A stretch of 26,834 nucleotides of DNA from Capniomyces stellatus (taxonomy: Eukaryota > Kickxellomycota > Harpellomycetes > Harpellales > Legeriomycetaceae). Shown piece after piece: positions 9,039 to 19,067 of the stretch. The stretch's first letter is position 1; each line of letters begins with the position of its first letter. Under the pieces are notes generated by a model. It was not told the DNA's origin. It made no database searches and was given only the letters and a program-made list of their open reading frames with translations. The translations under genes were made by a program, and so were the position numbers. The stretch is taken from assembly GCA_001661515.1 (NCBI GenBank), contig LUVW01000055.1, positions 3,653-30,486 on the forward strand. The letters are read 5' to 3'.

Positions 9039-11194
9039 ATGAAGAGTACATTGAAGAGGAAACGAGGCAATACTGCTGAGGGTGGAGATAAGAGTTTAGA
9101 TTTTTTCGAGAAATTCCCTTTGATGGTGCCGAATGGAAAAAGCCGATATACAGGATACATTTATGTTAAAGCAAGTGGTTGTATATAGTATATATTTGTA
9201 AATACGACGTGGATAGGTGTGTTTGGCGAATGAAATTATGCTAAATGTGAAGAATTGTCAAAGAAGATAAAGCTATAATCGAGCGTGGACATAGTTTTGC
9301 GACATTAAAAAACAAATGATTAGAAGAATGAAATGATAAAATAACTGAAAGTAGGGTTGCAGAATGTTTGTGGATTTGGTTTATAAAAATAAGGAGGTAA
9401 AGGACCGTGTTGAGGGGCTGTACGGCAAGCAAGAGGAAGGGTATGCAAGGGTGAATAGGAGGAGATATGAATTTAGACAAGATAATATACTATTGGTGAT
9501 AGAGAATGAGAGTGAAGTATTAGGAAATGAAAAAGGCGCGGAGGAGGGAATGGAGAAAATGGAGGCTTTTGAGGGCTTATTGAAGGTGAGCTGAATACGG
9601 GAATTTGGATGATTTAGCTCTTTGGGTAACAGCAGTAAAAAGAAAAAAAAAAAGGAGAGAAATAGAGAGAGAGAAATGAGATTCAATTGAATAATAAAGG
9701 GATTGGTTTGTGAACGTAAAATAGAAAATTGAGCAGACAGACGACATTGTGTTTTGTATGCAAGAAATCGAGTTGGCACTGGTAAGATATATATATATAA
9801 TAGAGTGTTTGAGTATATTGATAAATGCACGAAGCGAGTGCTGGTAAATGGATAAACAAAAGTGGATATAAAACGATGGATATTTGTAAAGGGGAGAGGC
9901 ATAAGGAGCAGGGAAAGCAAAGAGCATGCAATGAGTAGTTATGAAGTTGGGAGGTTTTATAAAGAGATGGCAAAGTTTTTTGAGGGAACTGACGTAGGAC
10001 AAGGAGGTAGCTGTGTGGAGGAGGGGCATAATGCGGTGCTGTATGATAAAATAGTTCGATTTGATAAGCAAAATCATGAAGTAGTGATAAGAAATAGGCA
10101 AGTTGGGCAAAGGAGGTAGCTATAACTTGGCAAAAGTAGTTTTGTGGGGAGGTGTGGTGAGAGGTGGATGTGCATTATATAAACAGAGAGAATGGAAATA
10201 AATATGATGTAGGAATAAGTTTGGAGTGCACCAAAAGATTACAGTGAGGCTAGAGAGTACGGAATCAAACTCGAGGCAAAACCAAAAGATGATAGTAGGA
10301 TTAGAGGGGGGAGTGGAGATAGAAGAGGATAGAGGGGTAGATAAGTGCATGACTGGGGAGAGGGTTGGAAAAGTGGTGGTTGGATCAGAGTTTTTTGAAG
10401 AGGAGAGGATTGAGTTTGAGTTGAGTGAGATAGAAAACGACAAGGAATGGTTGAACAGGGCGATTAGAAAGTACCAAGAGGTAAAGCTAAAGAACACCAA
10501 TGATATATAGAGTGATAGAAAGAAGAAGAAAAAAAAAGTGGCTAAAGTGGTTTACAATAAATGGGTACAACACGAGTAGATGGGGGAAATGTACGAGAGC
10601 ATATGGAGGCAGCTGGACAGAATTGACAAAGAACTTGTAGTGGTGTATCCAGAGACGCCAAAGCGGATGGATCTGACGCGGCGGGTGGCGGTTGGAGAAC
10701 TGGTTACGGTAACAATAACGTATAAGCAAGACCGGATATTGGACAGTGGTAGTGGTAGTGGTAGTGGTAGTGGTGGTAAGGAGCTGGACTGTGTGCCAGT
10801 GGTGGGGGTCAAGGGGCCAAACAAGCAGGTCAGGCGACTGGCGAAAAGACTTTCAGGTAGTGCAGTCAAGGATGGGTGGTTAGCAGACAGCCCAGCAGCA
10901 GAAAATCTAGGCAGGCTGCTTGGAATAAGCATACCAACAAACACGCGTGGCAGTGGTGACCAGAACAGCGGGGTTGGTGGGGGAGGAGGTGGGGTGGTTT
11001 GCGGGATTTGTTTTGGGTTTAAACTCGAGAATTCCGAGGAACCCAACGAGATCTGTTTGAACTCGAAATGCAAGTCTCCGTTCCACAGCGTTTGCCTGAA
11101 GCGATGGCTACAGTCGAGCTCGGCTAGACAGAGCTTCCGGGTTCTGTTTGGGATGTGTCCGTACTGCAGACAAGAAATCACATTGAAAATATAG
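9039..11194 (+). CDS. FANCL: FANCL-like E3 ubiquitin ligase (Fanconi anaemia pathway), six exons
   Basis: The last exon (10580-11194) is diagnostic. A YESIWRQLDRID segment followed by PETPKRMDLTRRVAVG matches the FANCL central region. The C4HC3 RING has CGIC, CLNSKC, FHSVC and CPYC, then RQEITLKI, as in animal FANCL. Model exons are 9039-9177 (PLMVPNGKSRYTGY resembles the N-terminus), about 9434-9585, 9737-9781, 9925-10115, 10213-10480 and 10580-11194. All joins from 9585 onward agree in phase. The first junction is unsure: the acceptor could be at 9434 or nearby, or a small exon is missing. FANCL is known to monoubiquitinate FANCD2-FANCI at stalled forks. Just before the RING are an (AGTGGT)5 Ser-Gly run and a Gly6 run, probably flexible linkers. 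The model gives about 469 residues, longer than the 375 of human FANCL. Confidence 0.88.
10745..10777 (+). repeat. AGTGGT hexanucleotide microsatellite inside FANCL
   Basis: Five exact copies of AGTGGT plus a partial one encode alternating Ser-Gly. It keeps the reading frame, so copy-number change would alter linker length without a frameshift. Confidence 0.9.
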
Positions 11195-11312
11195 AGGGAT
11201 AAAACACCCATACGACATACCCAGATTAACATCACTTGCAAATATATATATAAACTAGGTTTGTTTTAGTTGTTGATTAAAATAGTATAAAAAGTATAAT
11301 AAAAAATATAAA
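11195..11312. other. 118-bp convergent gap between FANCL and POLA2
   Basis: Only about 118 AT-rich bases separate the two stop codons, so the 3' untranslated regions are likely to overlap. Confidence 0.7.
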
Positions 11313-14076
11313 TCAAATCTTTAAAATCTCCAGTCCAAAAGCCAGCTCTCTGCTGTCTGGTTTGTCGTCGTTGTCAGCGTTTAGTAGAGGTTTGGAGCTA
11401 AAGTAAACTGTTGAAAACGTTCCGCCAGCCCTCCCCATAGACAATTTGCCCGGGTTAACAAACAGGGTGTTGCAGTCAGACGTGTGTCCATCGCCCAGTC
11501 TTTTTGACGGCGTGATAATCGAGCCAAATGATTTAAGCTGGGACGGAATTATCAAAATGTCTGGCTGGTAAACCAAGTCCAGCGCAGAATTCCACCCGAC
11601 CTGCCCGTCATCCTGAACCTGCTGAACTAGATTCGACTTGATTGTAGTGTACGAAACTTGCTGGCTCACCAGCGGAATGTTCAGCATTGGAATCGGGTCA
11701 ATCGGGTACAGGTGACTTTGCTCAATTATCTTGCCCACCATCCTCTCCATCCTACTGTTCGGCTTTCCAACATTTAAAACGTTCTGTGAAATCTCTGTTG
11801 CACTTAGCCCAAATAAAACGTCCATTGAACTCACTGTCACCACCAGCCTGTTGTTTATCAGTAGATTTGCTGGATTAGGCGCCATAAACACTCCCTACAC
11901 CCAATAAAATTATTTTAGTATACCCAACTGTATATTTAAATTATATTATATTTATATTTATATTTATATTTATATTTATATTTATATTTATATTTATATT
12001 TATATTTATATTTATATTTATATTTATATTTATATTTATATTTATATTATATTTATATTTATATTTATATTATATTATATTTTTATTTATATTATATTAT
12101 ATTTTTATTTATATACTTGCCTTGGGTATGTTCAGTTCCTGGCGCATCTCTTTGCTCATTCCAGGTTGCGGATAGCACACATACGGCATCACACAGTCGT
12201 CGACTGAAGGTACAACCACCACCTTGCTAACTGCGCTCATCCTCCCCAGCTGCACACTCACCACGTTTCTGAAATACTCTGCTGGTGTGTAGTCTACATT
12301 TCCGCTACTCACCATTGGGTGGTTTTCGCCGACAAACGGACCAATCAGAATCACTGCATCCGGTTTCGCCCGCTCCACCTCTCCAGCAAAGTCTACCAGC
12401 GGTGCAAATTCCATGTCGCTGTTTAGCGTATAGGGCCCGCTTGACACCATTATTGATCCAGCCAAATTCCCTGCATTTTCTGTTGCTGAGCTGGCGCTAG
12501 TCTCTGTATATTTTTTGACTGCTGGAATGTCTAAAATCTCTGTTATGTTAAACTCGTTTCCATTCAGGTTTGTTCCTTTCGCAAGAACCACCTGGCCCGG
12601 AAAAACTGAACACTCCAAACCCTTTTCAATACTTATCCCCACGCTCTTTCCATTACCCAATCTCTTTGAACTAATCAACTCTAGCCCATCCATCTTCATT
12701 TTTACCCCACCACCACTTCCGCCACCATTGCCACCACCTTGGCTGTTACTTGCAATCAACTTCATTCGCGCATCCGATACTCTGCCTACTACATACACCG
12801 GTTCCTGATGCGGGTATCTTGGGTTGGCTAGCGTGCCTATATCATACCCCTCTTTTGCCAACAATGCCAACCTATCTGTCTGCCTATCAACAACTGTTCA
12901 AATCCCAAACATCCATTACTTTTTATTCCTTTATTCTTTATCTCTTTATCTCTTTATCTCGTTTCTACCCTCTGCAAACTTACCTTCAAACCTATCGTTC
13001 ATTGATTCCAGCATGTACCTAAACTTCCCTCTTCCCTCTTCCGTATCAGCTTTTCCCTCGCTTTCTACACCCAAATACTCCTTTTCAACCCCAACACTCC
13101 AAGTTCCTCGAGCCAGCCCAACTGTAAGCTTTTTGCCACCGGATCCTCCATTCCTTTTTCCAGAACTCAATTTCGCTTTAATTTCTTCTATCTTTTCTTT
13201 GTTTAAAGCAAACTCTTCTTTTAGCCGGTCTGCTCTATTAAGATACTTTATTTCAAACTCTCGGCTGTTTCCTGCTTCTTTTACCAACTGTCCTCCTCCA
13301 CTATTCACCATGCCGGCGTTTTTCTCATGGAATACCGGCTGCGGAATTGCTGACTCTTCTAGCCTAGTATTTCTCATCTCTTGCCTTCTATTAAACCAAC
13401 AAATACATTCAATTCAGTTTCTTGCATAACTGACACACCAACCGACAAACTTGAAAAGCTAAAACATAATAAACCCACTCACAACTCATTGATGCTGTCT
13501 TTTCCATACGCCCTATCCCCCAACCCCTCCTTCTTCACTCCCTTTTCTATCCCCAATATCGATGCCCTCATATTTCCAACTCTTCCCATTCCCTCAATTA
13601 TTCCCCCAACCCCTGCCTTCTTAGCCCTCTCGCTTCTTGGACTCGTGAGTCTGTTGAGGCTTTTGTTTTTGCTTGCTGATCCAATACCCCCATGCTCACT
13701 ATTCCTCTTTTGTCGAGCCGTCCATTCTTCCTGGATCCTATCTCTAAGTTTATCAACCATTCCCCCATCCAACTTTGTTTCCAGGTTTCCACTGTACTGC
13801 TGAAACAGCATCCCCTGCCACTTGCTAACCAAGTCTTCTGAGGAATATTCGTACAACTTTCCCAAATTCCACACTATTGCAGTAAAACCAATACTTTTAG
13901 TAAACATCAAGCCCTTACTTTTGCTTGCAGTCCATACCTTGATTTATACATTTCTGCCAATATTATTCTATATCTTTCTACGCTTTTTTCCTCTTACGTT
14001 TATCCGCCACTTCCCCGCTCAAAACCGTCGGCAAAAACTCCCTCTTCAACCCCTCTATACTTTCTTCGTAAGACAT
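11313..14076 (-). CDS. POLA2: DNA polymerase alpha subunit B, five exons
   Basis: Exons 14076-13998, 13873-13483, 13387-12984, 12875-12121 and 11894-11313 join in phase to 736 residues. The order fits the POLA2/Pol12 family. An N-terminal helical domain carries SGEVADKLWNLGKLYEYSSEDL. A charged linker follows, then LTVGLARGTW, an OB-fold region with FPGQVV, and the inactive phosphoesterase core with SGPYTL, ILIGPF and VVVPS. The C-terminal motifs PDILIIPSQL and VNPGKLSMGRAGGTF are near-diagnostic. The protein tethers the catalytic subunit and primase, and supports replication initiation in the nucleus. Human POLA2 has 598 residues and yeast Pol12 705; the excess here lies in low-complexity parts. 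The fourth intron starts with GC rather than GT. Splicing at the nearby GT would bring in a stop, which supports the GC choice. Confidence 0.93.
11895..12120 (-). other. POLA2: GC-AG intron of POLA2
   Basis: The donor reads AAG then GCAAGT and the acceptor GGTGTAG. Joining gives ...NIPK-GVFMAPNP... in the correct family frame. A GTATAT donor four bases further on would create a stop. Confidence 0.8.
11941..12112. repeat. TTTATA microsatellite within the POLA2 intron
   Basis: Roughly sixteen uninterrupted hexamers of TTTATA type (about 11947-12046) are followed by degenerate copies up to the splice donor. They make up most of the intron. Confidence 0.95.
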
Positions 14077-15238
14077 TATTCCCTTACTCTTATTCGTGTA
14101 TTTGCTTCAACTTTCCTTGTTTTTCCCAATTGTCTTTTACGTTTAATTAATCTGAACTGTACCCCCCACTCGAATGCACAAGTAAATATAACCCAAGTGA
14201 TCTAACCTAATATTTACCATCGCTTAATCTTTACTCTTGATATTCGCTTTAATTTTCCGGTTTTTTTTTAATTTTATTTTCCCTGTTCATATGTTTTTTT
14301 TTTTCAAAACGTAAACAAAAAATGACTAACTGATTCCAACTTGCAACTAATTTTGATTTGGCTGGTTTGTGGGCATTTCATTCGCTCGCTTTATTTATTT
14401 TAATTCAACTCTAACCATTTTATTTATAACGACTTATTTACACTTAGCTTATTTATTAGGCTTAGACCCCACTTGCTCTACTCTTATAGAGCATCGCCTA
14501 CACTTACAAGTACACAGAGCCCGTTTGACTTGTATATCCACAGACCCACTTTGATTTATATATCCACTGACCCTATTTGACATATATATATCCACAAACT
14601 TTATTTGGTTTGGTATAAAATTATTGGAACCTGATAATGATGGCATTACACGCATTGGGGTGTTTCCAAATTACACCCTGCAAACAATCATGGGTTTCCG
14701 TCACTGTAATTTTGATTAGCATGTTCTTCAGAACATTGCATTCACTTTTATTTATACCGAACACTACGTCGATATCTATTGATTCCAGATATTATCTTTT
14801 TTATTTATTAGTAAATTACATCGTACTTTTAAAGCCTCATTCTGGTTTGGTTTAAAAAAACACACAATTAATCGCCTGTATGTTTAACTAGCCAGCCCGT
14901 CAAAACTCAGGTTTAAAGCAAATCTATCAAACGCTTTTCAAACAATAAAATGTCTCTCCATTAAACCATTTTCCTCAATTACCATCTTTTAATTGAGGTG
15001 TATAATCCAACATCGTCAAAAACAAATAAACGCAATTCAAAGTTAGTTAAAGCTCAATTGATTTGGCTTGATTTGGTCAGGTTTGGTTTGGGAATAGTTT
15101 GCTTGCTTTATTATTGTTTATACAATGATGTCTTTACTGTGTACCTTATAACAATCCCGTGTAGCCAATTGGCTTGCTTAAACGGGTACCGAAGTCTATT
15201 GTGGCGTTTAAATTCGTAAAATTAAACTAATACATTCA
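14077..15238. other. AT-rich spacer upstream of POLA2
   Basis: Short frames occur on both strands but none shows family similarity or consistent splicing. At 14521-14600 there are three degenerate copies of a unit of about 26 bases containing TATATCCAC. Confidence 0.5.
14521..14600. repeat. Three degenerate copies of a ~26-bp unit
   Basis: The units begin near 14522, 14549 and 14575. Each has TTTGA, then a TATATA-like stretch and TATCCAC. Spacing is irregular, so this is an old or imperfect tandem duplication. Confidence 0.5.
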
Positions 15239-15468
15239 TTAATACTTAAATGTTGGTGGTTCTGGTCCATATATATATTTATTTTTTACTGGACTTACAG
15301 GTAATTTCATTATAGTTCCCATAACCTTGTTGCCAACTCAAAGAAACACTTTTACAGTCTTTCTAAACCTCTTGCAGGTTGGTTTCTTTGTTTTAAAAGC
15401 TCGCCTTGAAATATGTGTGTCAGCTGGCCTTGATATCTGCTAGTTCCCGTAGCAAAGTTGCCTGGCAT
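15239..15468 (-). CDS. Possible very small spliced gene, unknown function
   Basis: On the minus strand, ATG 15468 opens a frame beginning MPGNFATGTSRYQGQ and continuing with LLKQRNQPARGLER. A GTAAAA donor at 15355 and the acceptor before 15293 (62-nt intron) join in phase to a second exon ending YIYGPEPPTFKY, giving 55 residues in all. An alternative first exon (15583-15562, MLVLLIE) also joins in phase at 15461 through the AG inside ATGCCAG. The product is basic, and its end has the look of a small mitochondrial protein. I do not recognise the family. The even codon usage and in-phase splicing favour a real gene, but neither is proof. Confidence 0.42.
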
Positions 15469-17001
15469 ATTTTAATGGGAGTGTGAAAAATAGTAGCAAA
15501 ATTAAAGTTCAATGGTATCAACCAGTTGCTGTGCCTATTCGACACAATCATAACCGTTTACGCTCAATAAGAAGCACCAGCATAAAGCATCTTTTTTTTT
15601 TTCACAGAGACTAGTTTACTGGCATTATAACTGAAAGGTCTTTAAAAACACATGAAGGTCAGTAACAACCTTGATCATTCAAAACAAACAAAGGCAGCAT
15701 TATTTATGTATCCGGAATAACCCGATCGATGTAGGCTGGAAAATGCTATCTATGTGAACTACCAGTCTGTTTTTTAGTGTCCAATCTTGTTAACTGTTTG
15801 GATTGAAAGTGCAATGAATGATAAAATGCAATTCCTTGTAAAATTAAGCTTGGTATTTTAGTCAATACTGATACTCTTAGCCAATACTAGTACTACCAAT
15901 ACTGTGACTCAAAGCTATATTTAAATACTAAAGGTATATAAATCTTTATTTGAAAACCTGTATTTGATAGATCTGATGAAAGCTGTTTGTCTGAATAAAA
16001 TGTCAAACAATCAAAACAAAAACGTTCAAGCAAGGACGTTGTAAAAAGAAGCTACAAATCACAATAGTAAATGTAACAATGCTTGTAGTATTCTGACAAA
16101 TATAAGCTTGGGAGCGCTTAATTTGGTTAAGATAATACAGCTACTAATTCAAGCTTGGTGATTTGATCAAACGCTGCCTATTCTTAGCATTATAGTGTTG
16201 ATACCCAAAACTCAAACCAACATACCTTCTTTTTTTAGCATATAGAACCGTTCTATCCTCATTATTTTATCTACTCACTACTGATTGTTTTAAAGCATTT
16301 CAGAAAACCAAAGTATTATAGCCAAACTGGATTAATTAGGCACATTTATTTTGAACTTGGATTACATGCATTATCATTCTGATGTACTGTTTTTATGGTG
16401 AAAGAATGCCACTTTGATTTATTTTTAGATTGTACAATCAAGAAGAAAAAGTCAAGTAGAATGCACTCAAAATACAAGTTCAACTTTACAATAAATTGAA
16501 AAAGATATAATAAAAGAAGAGATAAAAGAAAATAAAAAAATAAAAGGAAAGAAGGAAAAAATACGAATAGAGGCCGAATATATGGACTATGTTAAAGAAG
16601 GAATACTGGAGTATATATATAAAACAATGCCAGTGTCAGTTTAAATCCAAACATTACAATTATCAACAGAATATTTTCACGACAAAGAACTATTCTTCAA
16701 TGTCTTTTCAACTCTCAAAACCAAAATCTCTATCAAACAAAAACAAAACCAAACATCATACTCTATTGACGACAAAGTCTTGCTTACTTATATAAATAAA
16801 ATAACTGCTGCTCAGTATTTACAAAAACCGAGCTTATTTAACTTTATTTTTTACTTATATCATTACTTTAAAAAAAGGGAAAAGCAAAGAAAAAGATCAA
16901 GAAAAAAAAAGAGAATAACATTAATACCACGGCAAGGTACAAAGCAACTTTAGCAGTTTAACAGCTACCGCCTTAACGACAAATACACGAACAGCTAGAA
17001 T
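15469..17001. other. Spacer with purine-rich tracts and CAP-gene promoter
   Basis: No supported gene. Purine-rich runs lie at about 16497-16562 and 16868-16918. TATA-like elements occur at about 16612-16622 and 16788-16798 upstream of the CAP gene. Confidence 0.5.
16788..16800 (+). promoter_or_regulatory. TATA-like element upstream of the CAP gene
   Basis: TTATATAAATAAA lies about 200 bases before the ATG at 17002. A second candidate, TATATATAAAA, is near 16612. No start site can be shown from sequence alone. Confidence 0.3.
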
Positions 17002-17890
17002 ATGCATTTCGGTAAAATAATAGCCCTAGTTGCAGCTTTATGTTTGCAGGTTCAAATATGTGCTTCATCATTAAATGACGACGTCTCAGTAAAGCTTATT
17101 TGCAGAATAAATAGGATTCGGGTGAGACGTGGCCTTGCGCCTTTAACCATACACCATGCTTTTGTAAAAGCTGCACAGTCACAAAGCAACCATCAATCTT
17201 CAATTGACACAATGACTCACGATAACCCCAATATCCCAATGAATGTACGAGTATCCAGGCATGGCTTTAGCTACAGTGCATTCTCTGAAAATGTGTGCTA
17301 CAACGCCAAGTCAGCTGCCGACGCTGTTAGTATGTGGATGGACTCCCCTCGTAAGTTGTACCCCGACTATTTTCATTTTAGTGTTGACTTTTATGTAAAT
17401 GTGCTTTTTATACTTGAAATTGACTAAAATATTGGCTGCATAATTATAACTATCAAAAACAGCGCATCGAAGAAACATGATGAATCCAAACTCAGTATAC
17501 TTTGGAGGAGCTAGTAAAGATGGATACTGGACCACCACTTTTGGATCACCAATGGACAGAGATGAAGGCAGAAGGGTGCAGATGAATGCGAGGATCTGTC
17601 CAAAAGGTTATAGTTCTGGTAACAATGACGAAGATAATGATACAGCTCCCAGTAATGACAATAACGATAGCGATGAACCATCAGCTCAGCCCTATGCAAA
17701 TGGTATGAACGCTTCTCCAGGGCTCAACCCTGGCCTTAGCCCAATGAATGGGCCTGTGGGCTATAACAACTACATGATGCCTTTTGCTGGCTATCCTCCA
17801 AACTACCCTCTTGGGCCATTACTTAGGCCAGGCCATAGAAGAGGTCGACGTAGAAACAGGGACAGGAGAAAGACCGATCAAAAGGAGTAG
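17002..17890 (+). CDS. Secreted CAP/SCP (PR-1-like) domain protein, two exons
   Basis: Exons 17002-17350 and 17463-17890 join in phase across a 112-nt GTAAGT...CAG intron to 258 residues. A signal peptide (about 1-21, ending QICA) is followed by the CAP domain. This carries RINRIRVRRGLAPL, THDNP with His73, SENVCYN with Glu96 (CAP GEN motif), WMDSPPHRRNMMNP with His118, and a closing WTTTFGSP strand. The second intron-spanning codon gives Pro117, completing the SPPHR motif, which confirms the splice. CAP proteins are extracellular, often sterol or lipid binding; in fungi they act in export and interaction with hosts. After the domain there is an Asn/Asp-rich, then Pro/Gly-rich stretch, and a very basic end (HRRGRRRNRDRRK) of unknown role. 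Confidence 0.92.
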
Positions 17891-18291
17891 TATCATGTTT
17901 ATGTGGCGTTTCCAAACCTCAAAACCGGAATGATAGGGGTATTTTAGCAAGTTGGGTCAATCGTGTTTGTAGTATGACTTGAATTTACGTAACAATAGTT
18001 TCAAGTTATTTAAATATACCACTCGTTTCTTCAAAGCAGCTGTGTGCCTTCAACCTTAATATCATTTTTCGTTTGTTTAATCTTTTGTTTTTTTCATAAA
18101 AAATAAACCGAGTTCAAAAAACATATAGACATCTATAATAAAAGGGTATTTATAAACGTTTTAAAATTTGAAACGCTTTATAAATCAGAATGTACCACTA
18201 AATCAGAACATACTTTATAGTATGCATTCACAGTTTACCCTCTTTGCGGTAGATTAAACCAAAATTACGTGCTACTAAAACGCCACGTTGT
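17891..18291. other. Convergent 3' spacer
   Basis: It lies between the CAP gene stop (plus) and the TMEM14 copy B stop (minus). AT-rich, no gene seen. Confidence 0.6.
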
Positions 18292-19067
18292 TTAAACACC
18301 ATTACGAGCCTCGTATGCCTTTTTTGAATAGTAAGCTGTTGACAATAAAGCAAGGGTGCTCATTGACATTGGAACCGGCTTCTTTGTTCTTATCGCTTTA
18401 GGACCCATAGCACCCAATAATAAAAGCGAAGTGCCTAAATTAAAGTAAATTTTACAAAACCAGGCCGTTAAATCCCAAAATCAAAGCATGTAGCCCACAC
18501 ACACGTATATATTTATATATTTATAAATACCAAATGACATGCCACCATTTGGCATATAAATGTGCTCAGGATAAGGCAATGTAGTAGAATTGAGTGAGTG
18601 TGCTTTTACCTAACGCAAGATCGTAGCCCAAATTATTGTTCTTTTTAATTTCAATCCTACATTTAGAAAGGTGTAAAAATGTAAAAATGACAAAGTTTAG
18701 AGTTTTTAAAATGATTATTTACTCATTTGATTTGATTTTTAAATTCGCCTTTAAAACTAGCGCATTGATAGCAAAAAGATGTGCATGTTAAAGCTGTTTC
18801 GATTAATCATTTACCCCGAATAAGCATAAGCTGCGCCAATTCCGGCACCAGCAATTAGTGAAATCAATGAACCGCCCTTAATATAACCGATTGTTCCGCC
18901 AAGTGTGCCTAATAATGGGGTGTTGTTACTTTTAATGTCATGGTGTTTTTGGATACACAAGTTGTATAAATATGCTGCTGCATGTGTGTGCTGGGTATAT
19001 AAATGGTTTGGGTGCGCAGGGAATACTTACATAGGCCTGCCATAGTAAAAGCTGTGTGGTCTGCCAT
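18292..19067 (-). CDS. TMEM14-family small membrane protein, four exons (copy B)
   Basis: Exons 19067-19031, 18908-18815, 18656-18610 and 18434-18292 join in phase to 106 residues, the usual length for TMEM14/UPF0136 proteins. The product has MADHTAFTMAGLC, then GGTIGYIKGGSLISLIAG, AYAYSGG, a polar loop with NNNLGYDLALG, and GAMGPKAIRTKKPVPMSM before the last helix. The K-G-S turn and the KPVP motif match yeast YJR085C closely. Four short hydrophobic segments fit a membrane protein, probably of the mitochondrial inner membrane. All four splice junctions are GT-AG. The gene has no ORF longer than 47 codons, so simple ORF calling would miss it. Its neighbours show no functional link. Confidence 0.9.

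Noticed and set aside
9381..10110. Long minus-strand frames of 177-179 codons
   Set aside because: They are antisense to FANCL exons and introns; the Ser/Phe/Leu-rich translation reflects purine-rich sense DNA, and no family similarity is seen.
10552..11241. Minus-strand 229-codon frame
   Set aside because: It lies opposite the FANCL RING exon. Proline and serine runs come from the reverse of the Gly/Ser codons.
11313..11891. Start of a separate gene at GTG 11891
   Set aside because: This is the last POLA2 exon; the upstream sequence is a splice acceptor and the product continues the family alignment from the exon before it.
12824..13803. Plus-strand frames of 140-201 codons
   Set aside because: They are shadows of the POLA2 exons on the other strand, which carry clear family motifs and consistent splicing.
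16589..16795. Plus-strand 68-codon frame upstream of the CAP gene
   Set aside because: Lys/Asn/Ser-rich translation of A-rich leader-like sequence next to TATA-like elements; more likely promoter or untranslated leader.
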